Shown one piece after another: positions 1 through 5,471 of a DNA stretch of 34,443 nt. Each line of letters starts with the position of its first letter. The first letter of the stretch is position 1. A program made the translations under genes and the position numbers. Origin of the DNA: a candidate division WS2 bacterium ADurb.Bin280 (lineage in GTDB: Bacteria; Patescibacteriota; UBA1384; DTJR01). Where the stretch lies: contig MWBO01000028.1 in assembly GCA_002071685.1 (NCBI GenBank), positions 1 through 34,443 on the forward strand, written 5' to 3'. A model generated the notes under the pieces. The model was not told where the DNA came from. It worked only from the letters and a program-made list of their open reading frames with translations, and ran no database searches.

Positions 1-1
1 A

Positions 2-601
2 ATCGCCATCCACCTGATCAAGGAGATCGGGCCGGTCGCTGTCCTATCTCTCGGCTATGCCAGCCGAAAAGAAGCCATAACGGTAGAGACGAAAGGGCGC
101 AACCGGCAAGACAGTTACCACCTCGATTGCGACAGATGCCTGAGAGACGGACAGCGGATTCTGGTGGGCGGTCCGGAAGAGGTCGCCACTACAGCACCGA
201 ACTGCCTCATCTCTCAGTACTTGCGCGCCGAGGGACTAGAGGTCGGTATTTCCGACAACGCCGAGGCCTTCGTCTGCAACACCCTGATCTACTGTATCGC
301 GTTGCACCTGCGAGAGCTCTCGGCCGACTCCCCGATTCCCTTCACCTACATTCACACCCCCACCACCGACCAGTTCCCCCACCTCGTCTTGGGCACAGGC
401 AAGACGATCATTTCCCACCGCAATCTGGTCACAAGCGCGATGGTCGCCCTCCGGGTCATGATCGATCCGGACGGCTGTGATGGCGAGATCCAATCAGCAG
501 GAAGCGCTTCGACCCCAGCTCTTCACATCCCCTTTGGTACACCAGGGCCGGGAGTCATCAGGCGGAGTACGCGCATGATCGGAAGCGATCCGACCGGATA
601 A
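2..601 (+). CDS. pcp: Pyroglutamyl-peptidase I-like protein (family C15), 5' end outside window
   Basis: This reading frame is open from base 2 to the stop at 601, about 199 residues, and its start lies before the window. Pyrrolidone-carboxylate peptidases remove N-terminal pyroglutamate using a Glu-Cys-His triad. All three can be placed here: the Glu in ITVETKGRN (codon 86-88), the Cys in AFVCNTLIY (codon 275-277) and the His in TYIHTP (codon 353-355). The surrounding sequence matches the family pattern: a glycine-containing hydrophobic strand before the Glu, and VCN..Y around the Cys. The C-terminal part past about base 480 has no family pattern I recognise. The gene is GC-rich, unlike the AT-rich genes after 1842, and ends just before a strong terminator at 637. 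Internal starts such as the GTG at 164 would remove the catalytic Glu, so a longer protein is preferred. Function is inferred from the triad. Confidence 0.72.
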   Translation: MAIHLIKEIGPVAVLSLGYASRKEAITVETKGRNRQDSYHLDCDRCLRDGQRILVGGPEEVATTAPNCLISQYLRAEGLEVGISDNAEAFVCNTLIYCIALHLRELSADSPIPFTYIHTPTTDQFPHLVLGTGKTIISHRNLVTSAMVALRVMIDPDGCDGEIQSAGSASTPALHIPFGTPGPGVIRRSTRMIGSDPTG

Positions 602-636
602 ACGCCAGCGCGCAGAACACCAGCACGACTCTACTC

Positions 637-669
637 GGGGGCGACGACACGTCGCCCCCTTGTTTTTTT
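637..669 (+). terminator. Rho-independent terminator after the pcp-like gene
   Basis: A perfect 9-bp stem pairs 637-645 with 651-659, closed by a 5-base loop. A near-continuous T run follows at 660-669. It lies 36 bases after the stop at 601. Confidence 0.9.
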
Positions 670-676
670 GTATTTA

Positions 677-705
677 TTGACAAAATAATATGCAAAATAT
701 ATTAT
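677..705 (+). promoter_or_regulatory. Sigma70-type promoter upstream of micro-ORF and HD-domain gene
   Basis: A perfect TTGACA (677-682) and TATTAT (700-705) are separated by 17 bases in an AT-rich spacer just after the upstream terminator. Transcription should start near 712, immediately before the ATG at 713. No other good promoter is visible before the gene at 831. Confidence 0.75.
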
Positions 706-712
706 TTTTAAA

Positions 713-748
713 ATGAGAAAAATTATCAAAAACAAACCATACCGCTAA
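713..748 (+). CDS. Possible leaderless 11-codon leader peptide
   Basis: An ATG lies 7 bases after the -10 box at 700-705 and opens 11 sense codons (MRKIIKNKPYR) ending in TAA at 746-748. The -10-to-ATG distance is the same as at the apparently leaderless genes in this window (ruvB, the FtsA-like gene, the discoidin gene). A terminator hairpin begins 10 bases after the stop, so the arrangement is promoter, micro-ORF, terminator, gene. That resembles a transcription-attenuation leader. I see no run of one regulatory codon type and no clear antiterminator. Translation is unproven; the region may instead simply make a short RNA. Confidence 0.28.
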   Translation: MRKIIKNKPYR

Positions 749-757
749 ACAATAAGC

Positions 758-780
758 GACCCCTCACGGGGTCTTTTTTT
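758..780 (+). terminator. Terminator or attenuator hairpin before the HD-domain gene
   Basis: A perfect 6-bp stem pairs 758-763 with 768-773 around a 4-base loop, followed by at least eight T from 774. It lies between the only good promoter (677-705) and the HD-domain gene at 831. Transcripts must therefore read through it, or the gene has another start that I cannot see. Confidence 0.8.
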
Positions 781-830
781 TAATGCTCCGCAAAGGAGTT
801 CCAAAGCACCTTGAAAGGTAGGTGAGAGAG

Positions 831-1454
831 ATGGCCGCAATGGGTACACATGTTGAAATCAGCGCCACTATCATTGGTCATCATCTCGAACGCTTCACGA
901 CTTTGCAGAGAGGATTGTTGCTGACCGCACTCCATACCGCAGGATCCATGCACAATGGCCAAGTACGAGACGACGGCTATCCCTATCATACTCATGTCCT
1001 CAGTGTTCACGACTACCTCCTGCAGATCGAATGGCCCGCTTGGGCGGGCATCGACATTCATCTAGCCGCGCTTCTGCACGATGTCCTAGAGGATTGCCCC
1101 AGTGCCAATCTCAACATGCTCTCCGACAACTTCAGCCCACGCCTAGCAGCAATCGTCTTGTCGCTGACCAAGCTGGACAAACAGAGACGCTTTACACAGA
1201 TCGTCGAAGCTGTGTCGAGGGGTCTCTGGGAGAGTATCTTCGTCAAGCTCGCCGACCGCCTCCACAATCTCTCAACAATCGACGGCCTTGAACCACGGAG
1301 GATTACCAAAAAGCTACACGAGACGCTCGGGCCTCTTGTCAGTTGCGCGAGAGAATGCCACCCCTACCTCCACAGCGATCTTCAACCGGCCTTTGACGAA
1401 CTGCTCGAAGAGGTCGTGCTTCTGGCTCGGATCAAAGCAGACATCTATTGCTGA
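831..1454 (+). CDS. Stand-alone HD-domain (p)ppGpp hydrolase-like protein
   Basis: This 207-residue protein matches the hydrolase domain of RelA/SpoT and the small alarmone hydrolases (MESH1 type). Those enzymes remove pyrophosphate from the 3' position of (p)ppGpp and need Mn2+. Motifs in order are: HNGQVRDDGYPYHTH near residues 41-55, with the family H, Q, R, G, PY and H; LLHDVLED near 81-88, the HD metal ligands plus the catalytic ED pair; and FVKLADRLHN near 137-146. There is no synthetase, TGS or ACT domain, so a hydrolase-only role is inferred. ATG 831 is preferred over the in-frame GTG at 822 because a purine-rich AGGTGA-like site lies just before it. The gene is GC-rich and sits behind a promoter-terminator leader. 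It could act on another nucleotide. Confidence 0.8.
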   Translation: MAAMGTHVEISATIIGHHLERFTTLQRGLLLTALHTAGSMHNGQVRDDGYPYHTHVLSVHDYLLQIEWPAWAGIDIHLAALLHDVLEDCPSANLNMLSDNFSPRLAAIVLSLTKLDKQRRFTQIVEAVSRGLWESIFVKLADRLHNLSTIDGLEPRRITKKLHETLGPLVSCARECHPYLHSDLQPAFDELLEEVVLLARIKADIYC

Positions 1455-1469
1455 CCGAGCCAAAGACAA

Positions 1470-1494
1470 GGGCCCCCGCACATCGCGGGGGCCC
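1470..1494. terminator. Shared hairpin between convergent genes
   Basis: A perfect 10-bp GC-rich stem pairs 1470-1479 with 1485-1494 around a 5-base loop. It lies between the convergent HD-domain gene (stop at 1454) and lipoprotein gene (stop at 1512). On the minus strand a T-containing stretch follows it; on the plus strand there is no T run. It probably works mainly for the minus-strand gene. Confidence 0.6.
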
Positions 1495-1511
1495 GTTCGC
1501 GTTCAGGCGCG

Positions 1512-1835
1512 CTAAATGACCACGCGCCAAGTGACCACATCCCCCTTTTTCAAGACGCAGTCCTTCGCCGGCATTAGTACAAGGCGATCGTTCACTAGAT
1601 ACTGCAGATCGCCCTGGAGTTCACCAACCTCGACGAAAATCGGACCGCTTCCCAAACGACACGAGTAGCGCTTCGTGGTTGCACTAGCGACTGACTCGCC
1701 CCTTTCGGCCACGAATTGCAACGACCGACCGTAGCGTCGTTCGACAACGTCGCCGCTCCCTCCGCCACATCCGAAGAGGGAAAGCACGGCTCCAGATGCA
1801 GCAAGCAGTTTCCCCAAGAACCCTTTTCTGGTCAA
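1512..1835 (-). CDS. Small lipoprotein with a DUF4430-like C-terminal motif
   Basis: This is a 107-residue protein. A basic N-terminus and hydrophobic stretch lead to a lipobox, LFGC, with Cys23 as the expected lipidated residue, then a GGGSG spacer. The C-terminal half is predicted beta-rich and ends in YLVNDRL...LKKGDVVTW (about residues 79-103). This resembles the end of DUF4430/transcobalamin C-terminal domains, where a VNG turn is followed by a GD.(I/V).W strand. That is a pattern match by eye. The start is a TTG with AAAGGA 8 bases upstream, inside the 3' end of the preceding gene, whose stop is only 6 bases away. It may therefore be the third gene of the B12-riboswitch operon. It is GC-rich while its two operon neighbours are AT-rich. 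Cys59 and Cys93 could form a disulfide. Confidence 0.6.
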   Translation of the reverse strand: MTRKGFLGKLLAASGAVLSLFGCGGGSGDVVERRYGRSLQFVAERGESVASATTKRYSCRLGSGPIFVEVGELQGDLQYLVNDRLVLMPAKDCVLKKGDVVTWRVVI

Positions 1836-1841
1836 ACGCCA

Positions 1842-2657
1842 TCATCCTTTCGATTGTTTCACGCGGTTATTGCGTTTACGTCTTGAAGATAAAATTTTGA
1901 AAAATACAAGTATTAAAATCAAAGAAAAAACCAACACACTAACAAACAGTAAATTTTTTAAATTAAATTGAGGCACTAAATCATTTTCAAAAGTGGTGTC
2001 TTGACTGGAAACATTTTTTTGTGCCCGAGGATTATCCTGATCTTTATTTTCTTCAGGCAGATCTTCGGATGTTGTAGCTTCGTTTTCACGTGGCAATATT
2101 TTTTCAGTATCGCCTGAATTATTTTGAGCAGTGCCTTGCTTTACATCAGATGAAAAACTGCCTTTTTCCGATTCGGACACTCGCACATCGTCACCTTGCT
2201 CGGTGGCACTTAAAACAACGGCCTCTTCCTGCTCGAAACAAATATCTGAAAATTTGATATTCGGCAAGCTCGACGATCCGTCGCCAAAAATCCAGCCCTC
2301 AACATCACCATTTTTTACATTTGAGTAATTTACGCCAATATTTTGGAACGACCAAGCTCCATCTTTTTTCCAATATGACCAAAAAAAATCGCCGCTACTC
2401 ATCTGATGGCTTTCTTTTTCACCTTCCTGATCGATACTTACCACAAAGCCGTTTTTTTCAATAATGGTAAAAGGAGATTTTTTCAAAATCGACATACCAG
2501 AAATAGTTTCCTGTTCAAATTCGACACATGCAGTTTTAATCTGCCCATCGCTTTTTTTGACAACAAGACCGGTTTTTGAAGCCAAAGCAATATTTGGATA
2601 AAAAATAGCAAATAAAAAAGCGGGTAGTAAAAAAATGAAAAAATTAGTTATTTTCAT
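1842..2657 (-). CDS. Secreted, membrane-anchored DUF4430 (transcobalamin C-terminal-like) protein
   Basis: This 271-residue envelope protein has a signal peptide (about 1-26, ending NIALA) and one beta-rich domain (about 28-140). A long acidic Ser/Glu/Asp-rich linker follows (about 145-225), then one membrane segment (about 228-250) and a basic tail. The domain shows the DUF4430 order: GLVV strand, FVVSI near 71-75, FFWSYWKKDG near 91-100, and VNYSNVKNGDVEGW near 109-122. This family is related to the beta domain that closes over cobalamin in intrinsic factor and transcobalamin. Cys44 and Cys140 bracket the domain and may pair. It overlaps the toroid gene by 14 bases and has no clear Shine-Dalgarno, so translational coupling is likely. 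The cobalamin riboswitch upstream supports a B12-related role; ligand binding itself is inferred. Confidence 0.7.
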   Translation of the reverse strand: MKITNFFIFLLPAFLFAIFYPNIALASKTGLVVKKSDGQIKTACVEFEQETISGMSILKKSPFTIIEKNGFVVSIDQEGEKESHQMSSGDFFWSYWKKDGAWSFQNIGVNYSNVKNGDVEGWIFGDGSSSLPNIKFSDICFEQEEAVVLSATEQGDDVRVSESEKGSFSSDVKQGTAQNNSGDTEKILPRENEATTSEDLPEENKDQDNPRAQKNVSSQDTTFENDLVPQFNLKNLLFVSVLVFSLILILVFFKILSSRRKRNNRVKQSKG

Positions 2658-3999
2658 ATTTTTTTATCAAGTATTTTGCAAGAATTCCGGCAATCAAACC
2701 TATAACTGCAATACTGAAAATCCAATACCACAAATCATCTGATTTAGATGAAACTGACGAAAGGACTTGCCCGCCCGAACCAACTTTCGACTGATTTGTT
2801 CCGGCCTCTTCCTCATCAAGAGATTTTTTTTTGTCCAAAGCGTCCGCTCGCGATAAGTTGCCAATTTCTTGTTCAGTTGGTTTGTCAGACTCTCGCTGAT
2901 TTGCCATGTCTGTCAAAGTGTTTGCTTCAGGACCGACAACACAATTGGTAGATTCGGCGGTCGGTGAAAGACTGGAAGTTGCCGCAGGACTTGGCGAAAC
3001 AATTGGCGTGGGAGTTGCCAAAGGAGCTGTTGATTTCCATGAAAATAACGCCCCCTCCATAACAGGCAAGAAGGCCTCGTTTTGCGCCAAGAGCACTATC
3101 GAAGTAGTCCACACGGGATTAATCCGTCCGTAGCTCCTGTTAAAATTATAAGATCCATCGGCATTTGCCAGATCGCCAAGATCGTCAAAAATACTTCTTG
3201 AATTTTTTCGCCAAAATAAATCTTCCGGATTTTCGCCCATCGAATATATCGCTTGAATAACAAAAGAATCGGAGAAAGCGTCGCTTTCGGTGGACCACTG
3301 ACCACCGTCATATTTAATCCCACCGGTTGATGTTTGCAAACTTTTCAAATAATTTTTCGCTTGGAGCAAAACATTTACATCAATTTTTTTGCCCGATGAA
3401 ACTAAGGCCATAATTGTTTGCGCTGTAAAATTGCTTTCGGCTCCATAGCCGGAATTCCAGCCACCGTTTTTTTCTTGTCTTGAGACTATGAAGTCAACTG
3501 TTTTTTGCTCGATTGCTCGGCCAGCCGACTTGAGAGATAAGACGCCAAAAACTGTCGAGACGAGATCGCTTCCGATTTGACCATCACTCTTGATTTGCGA
3601 AATTATTTTTTCCGGTAAATTACAGTTTTTTAGTTTTGAACTATCTATAGACGAAGATTCAAGCGCCAAAACCCGCCTCTCTATGTCAGTCAAATTTGTC
3701 AAAGAACAGGCGTCTGATGATGCAAAATCAGCCAAGCTCTTATGGGATCCGACAGTTTTTGCATCATAATGCGATGCGCCAAAGGCAAGCATCGCCCAAT
3801 CCGTTCTAAGAGATCCGGGTGCCTCCTCCCCCGATTCGACAATTCCACCGGTAGATAAATTTTGAAAAGAATAAATGTAGTTTAAAGATTTTTCAATCGA
3901 AGGCGTCGCCTCGGCATCAAGGGGAAAACAAAAACAAGCCGTGAAAAAAACAAAAAACGCTACAAAAAACGTTTTTAAATTTATTGAAAAAAAAGACAC
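2644..3999 (-). CDS. Secreted, membrane-anchored alpha/alpha-toroid protein under B12 riboswitch
   Basis: This 451-residue protein has a signal peptide (about 1-31), a prenyltransferase/squalene-oxidase type alpha/alpha-toroid (about 33-315), a Pro/Ser/Thr linker (about 325-350), a charged spacer and a C-terminal membrane segment (about 425-445). Toroid repeats show as GGWNSG (179-184), GGIKYDGGQW (216-225) and DGSYNF (281-286) between helical pairs. The same fold forms the alpha domain of animal intrinsic factor and transcobalamin. Cyclase DXDD or DDXXD catalytic motifs are absent, which argues against a soluble terpene enzyme. The start is GTG at 3999, with GAGGAGG 3 bases upstream; no better in-frame start exists before the signal peptide. 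It is the first gene after the riboswitch. I infer cobalamin capture outside the membrane, jointly with the DUF4430 protein. An adhesin or glycan-binding role remains possible. Confidence 0.72.
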   Translation of the reverse strand: MSFFSINLKTFFVAFFVFFTACFCFPLDAEATPSIEKSLNYIYSFQNLSTGGIVESGEEAPGSLRTDWAMLAFGASHYDAKTVGSHKSLADFASSDACSLTNLTDIERRVLALESSSIDSSKLKNCNLPEKIISQIKSDGQIGSDLVSTVFGVLSLKSAGRAIEQKTVDFIVSRQEKNGGWNSGYGAESNFTAQTIMALVSSGKKIDVNVLLQAKNYLKSLQTSTGGIKYDGGQWSTESDAFSDSFVIQAIYSMGENPEDLFWRKNSRSIFDDLGDLANADGSYNFNRSYGRINPVWTTSIVLLAQNEAFLPVMEGALFSWKSTAPLATPTPIVSPSPAATSSLSPTAESTNCVVGPEANTLTDMANQRESDKPTEQEIGNLSRADALDKKKSLDEEEAGTNQSKVGSGGQVLSSVSSKSDDLWYWIFSIAVIGLIAGILAKYLIKKYENN

Positions 4000-4000
4000 T

Positions 4001-4017
4001 TTCCTCCTCGGGAATTA
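4001..4017 (-). promoter_or_regulatory. Ribosome-binding site in a small hairpin after the B12 aptamer
   Basis: The strong GAGGAGGAA site of the toroid gene lies directly after the aptamer. TTCC just upstream can pair with the GGAA at its end. No T-run terminator is visible, so control is most likely at translation. Pairing between this loop and aptamer loop L5 is possible but not convincing by eye. Confidence 0.45.
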
Positions 4018-4021
4018 TTTT

Positions 4022-4127
4022 GCCATGCTGGTTTTCTGACTCTCCGCCTGCTGGCGAATTTACAGTAGCGGGACTGTCGCGGAATCTAACCGCAGTTCCC
4101 TCCCGCAATAAAGCGGGATTGCGCATG
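4022..4127 (-). ncRNA. Cobalamin (adenosylcobalamin-type) riboswitch
   Basis: Read on the minus strand, the region carries the conserved order of cobalamin aptamers. P1 is CATGC (4127-4123) pairing with GCATG (4028-4024). A P3-type hairpin has CCCGC/GCGGG arms. The core follows, GGGAA..GCGGTTAGATTCCGC. P5 is ACAGT/ACTGT (4077-4062) with loop CCCGCT, and another hairpin has CGCC/GGCG arms (4056-4045). The B12 box is GAGTCAGAAAACCAGCATGG (about 4043-4024). The aptamer starts at the predicted transcription start and ends about 23 bases before the GTG of the toroid gene. Cobalamin binding would be expected to lower expression of the downstream genes. Confidence 0.93.
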
Positions 4128-4134
4128 TACTGAG

Positions 4135-4163
4135 AACTTACCGCCTTTGCAAAAAGCTGTCAA
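4135..4163 (-). promoter_or_regulatory. Candidate promoter of the riboswitch operon, overlapping the sipW stop
   Basis: A perfect TTGACA on the minus strand (4163-4158) contains the stop codon of the upstream signal peptidase gene. It is followed after 17 bases by TAAGTT (4140-4135), a weak -10. The predicted start near 4128 falls exactly where aptamer stem P1 begins, which supports the call. Confidence 0.5.
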
Positions 4164-4711
4164 GCAGATCTTCGCTTTCTCCCGCTTGCCACCGCTTTTT
4201 TAACTTTTGAGTGAATTTTTTTCATTTCTTCATAGACAATAATAGTTGACGGAATAATGATTATGATAATTAGCCCGGGCAGAGTCTTGGTGGCTCCCAA
4301 TACGTACCCGATTTTTGGAGCGACAAATACCACCCTTCCGCGCACAGCACTACTTGGTATGAGTATTCCGTCAGCATAATCGTTGGCATCACCCTTTGTT
4401 TTAAACAAAAACAAAGGGCCATCCCCGACTATCTCTACGATTCGGTGAGTTACGATTTGAGTTTTTGAGCTTTGATCGCTATCAAAAGAAACGATGTCGT
4501 TGATTTGATATGTTTTTTGCTCTCTAGCAAAAACCAAACTACCCACATCAATGGTCGGCCTCATAGAGCCGGACATCACGGCAAAAGTTTTGTAATTTCC
4601 CTCAAAAGGCAACAGAGAGAACAGCAAGACAAAGCCAATTGATAAAACGAAAATTATTACTATCGCCTCAATAGACTTAGCGAGAAACCTAAGTATTGCG
4701 AATTTTTTCAA
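4160..4711 (-). CDS. sipW: SipW/ER-type signal peptidase I
   Basis: This 183-residue membrane protease has a first membrane segment near 14-35 and a second near 140-160. The catalytic Ser sits in VMSGSMRPTI. The second catalytic residue is the His of THRIVEI rather than the Lys of the usual LepB type. KGDANDYAD matches the later conserved box. The Ser/His form defines the archaeal, ER and SipW branch (S26B). In Bacillus SipW processes TasA and related fibre proteins, and a TasA/camelysin-like gene lies immediately upstream. The start is a TTG with no good Shine-Dalgarno; no better in-frame start exists after the preceding stop. Lower translation than its substrate is plausible, helped by the hairpin at 4742. 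The basic tail is rich in Lys and Arg. Confidence 0.85.
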   Translation of the reverse strand: MKKFAILRFLAKSIEAIVIIFVLSIGFVLLFSLLPFEGNYKTFAVMSGSMRPTIDVGSLVFAREQKTYQINDIVSFDSDQSSKTQIVTHRIVEIVGDGPLFLFKTKGDANDYADGILIPSSAVRGRVVFVAPKIGYVLGATKTLPGLIIIIIIPSTIIVYEEMKKIHSKVKKAVASGRKRRSA

Positions 4712-4741
4712 CTTAACTATGCGCTTCTATTTTTGCACCAG

Positions 4742-4764
4742 AATAATCTTTGATTAAGATTATT
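4742..4764 (-). other. Intercistronic hairpin between tasA-like and sipW
   Basis: A perfect 9-bp AT-rich stem (742-750 with 756-764 of the 4000 block) with a 5-base loop covers the stop of the tasA-like gene. No T run follows, so it is more likely an RNA-stability or partial-termination element than a full terminator. It could keep the protease mRNA below that of its substrate. Confidence 0.5.
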
Positions 4765-5302
4765 TTACGCCTTCGGTTGTAGCGTTGGCAATGAATTCAA
4801 ACTCAGCACTTTTGCTCTGCATTTCGTTGCCATAAGAGGCGGGAAGAGTCAATTTGACAGTAAATCGATTCATCTCTCTAAGAACGGTATCACCGAGAAA
4901 CTCGGGTGAAAAAACTTCTCCCATGTCTTTGAGTTTACCCTTGTAAATAGTGCTGTAGTTTTCTACTTTGACAATTTCGGCATCCAGCGCATTCCAAAGG
5001 GCATCATCACCGGAAGTTTTAACTATTTGCATAGAAACCTTTGTCGGCGCAGTCCCGAAATTTCTAATACCAAACATTCTGGTGATGGTATCACCCGGCT
5101 TCATATTGGCGGCGGATATTTGATACTCACTGGCACCATTTCCCCAGCCCTTCACCTCGTCGCTTGCCCTCAAGTCAACATTCCCTGTTCCAAAAGTCAC
5201 ACCTTTTACCGAATCTGTGTCGGTAAAGTATGCTTGAGTTGCCCCTACAGCAATCGCAGAAACGGCCAAGACCGTTAAGACGCTTTTTGCTATTCCCCAC
5301 AT
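4760..5302 (-). CDS. tasA: TasA/camelysin (CalY)-family secreted fibre-like protein
   Basis: This 180-residue secreted protein has a hydrophobic signal sequence with the pattern GATQAYFTDTDSVKG near 20-34. This is the alanine-then-AYFTD signature of SipW-processed proteins. The beta-rich body includes FGTGNVDLRAS, KPGDTITRMFGIRNFGTAPTKVSM and a closing strand EFEFIANAT, consistent with the jelly-roll fold of TasA and camelysin. Family members form biofilm fibres or act as surface metalloproteases; no metalloprotease motif is visible here. The start is ATG 5302 with GGAGG five bases upstream; an upstream in-frame TTG at 5317 would swallow that site. A perfect consensus promoter sits 36 bases upstream, suggesting strong expression. 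The next gene encodes its likely peptidase. Confidence 0.78.
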   Translation of the reverse strand: MWGIAKSVLTVLAVSAIAVGATQAYFTDTDSVKGVTFGTGNVDLRASDEVKGWGNGASEYQISAANMKPGDTITRMFGIRNFGTAPTKVSMQIVKTSGDDALWNALDAEIVKVENYSTIYKGKLKDMGEVFSPEFLGDTVLREMNRFTVKLTLPASYGNEMQSKSAEFEFIANATTEGVK

Positions 5303-5337
5303 AAGTCCTCCAATCAATAAATTTTGACTATACGAGT

Positions 5338-5366
5338 ATTATAGCACAAAAATGCCTTTTTGTCAA
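5338..5366 (-). promoter_or_regulatory. Perfect consensus sigma70 promoter for tasA-sipW
   Basis: On the minus strand TTGACA (5366-5361) and TATAAT (5343-5338) are separated by 17 bases. Transcription should start near 5331, giving a leader of about 29 bases with a Shine-Dalgarno. Confidence 0.92.
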
Positions 5367-5420
5367 TTTTTCAGGTCTATTTTTTGATATTTGTCCGCCA
5401 ATCTTAGCAAACTCAAAGAC

Positions 5421-5448
5421 TTGAATTTAAGGAGATAATTGCTAATCT
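5421..5448 (+). promoter_or_regulatory. Weak candidate promoter for glyS
   Basis: TTGAAT (5421-5426) and TAATCT (5443-5448) are spaced by 16 bases, 24 bases before the glyS start. It is the best match in the divergent tasA-glyS spacer. Confidence 0.35.
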
Positions 5449-5471
5449 TTAATAAGTAAAAAAAGGAAAAA

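Noticed and set aside
127-480. ORFs overlapping the pcp-like gene in other frames (127-480 plus, 236-493 minus)
   Set aside because: Arg/Pro/His-rich shadow translations of a GC-rich gene; the catalytic triad fits only the frame ending at 601.
3917-4126. ORF across the riboswitch on the minus strand
   Set aside because: It lies over the aptamer and the start of the toroid gene and has no protein-like pattern.
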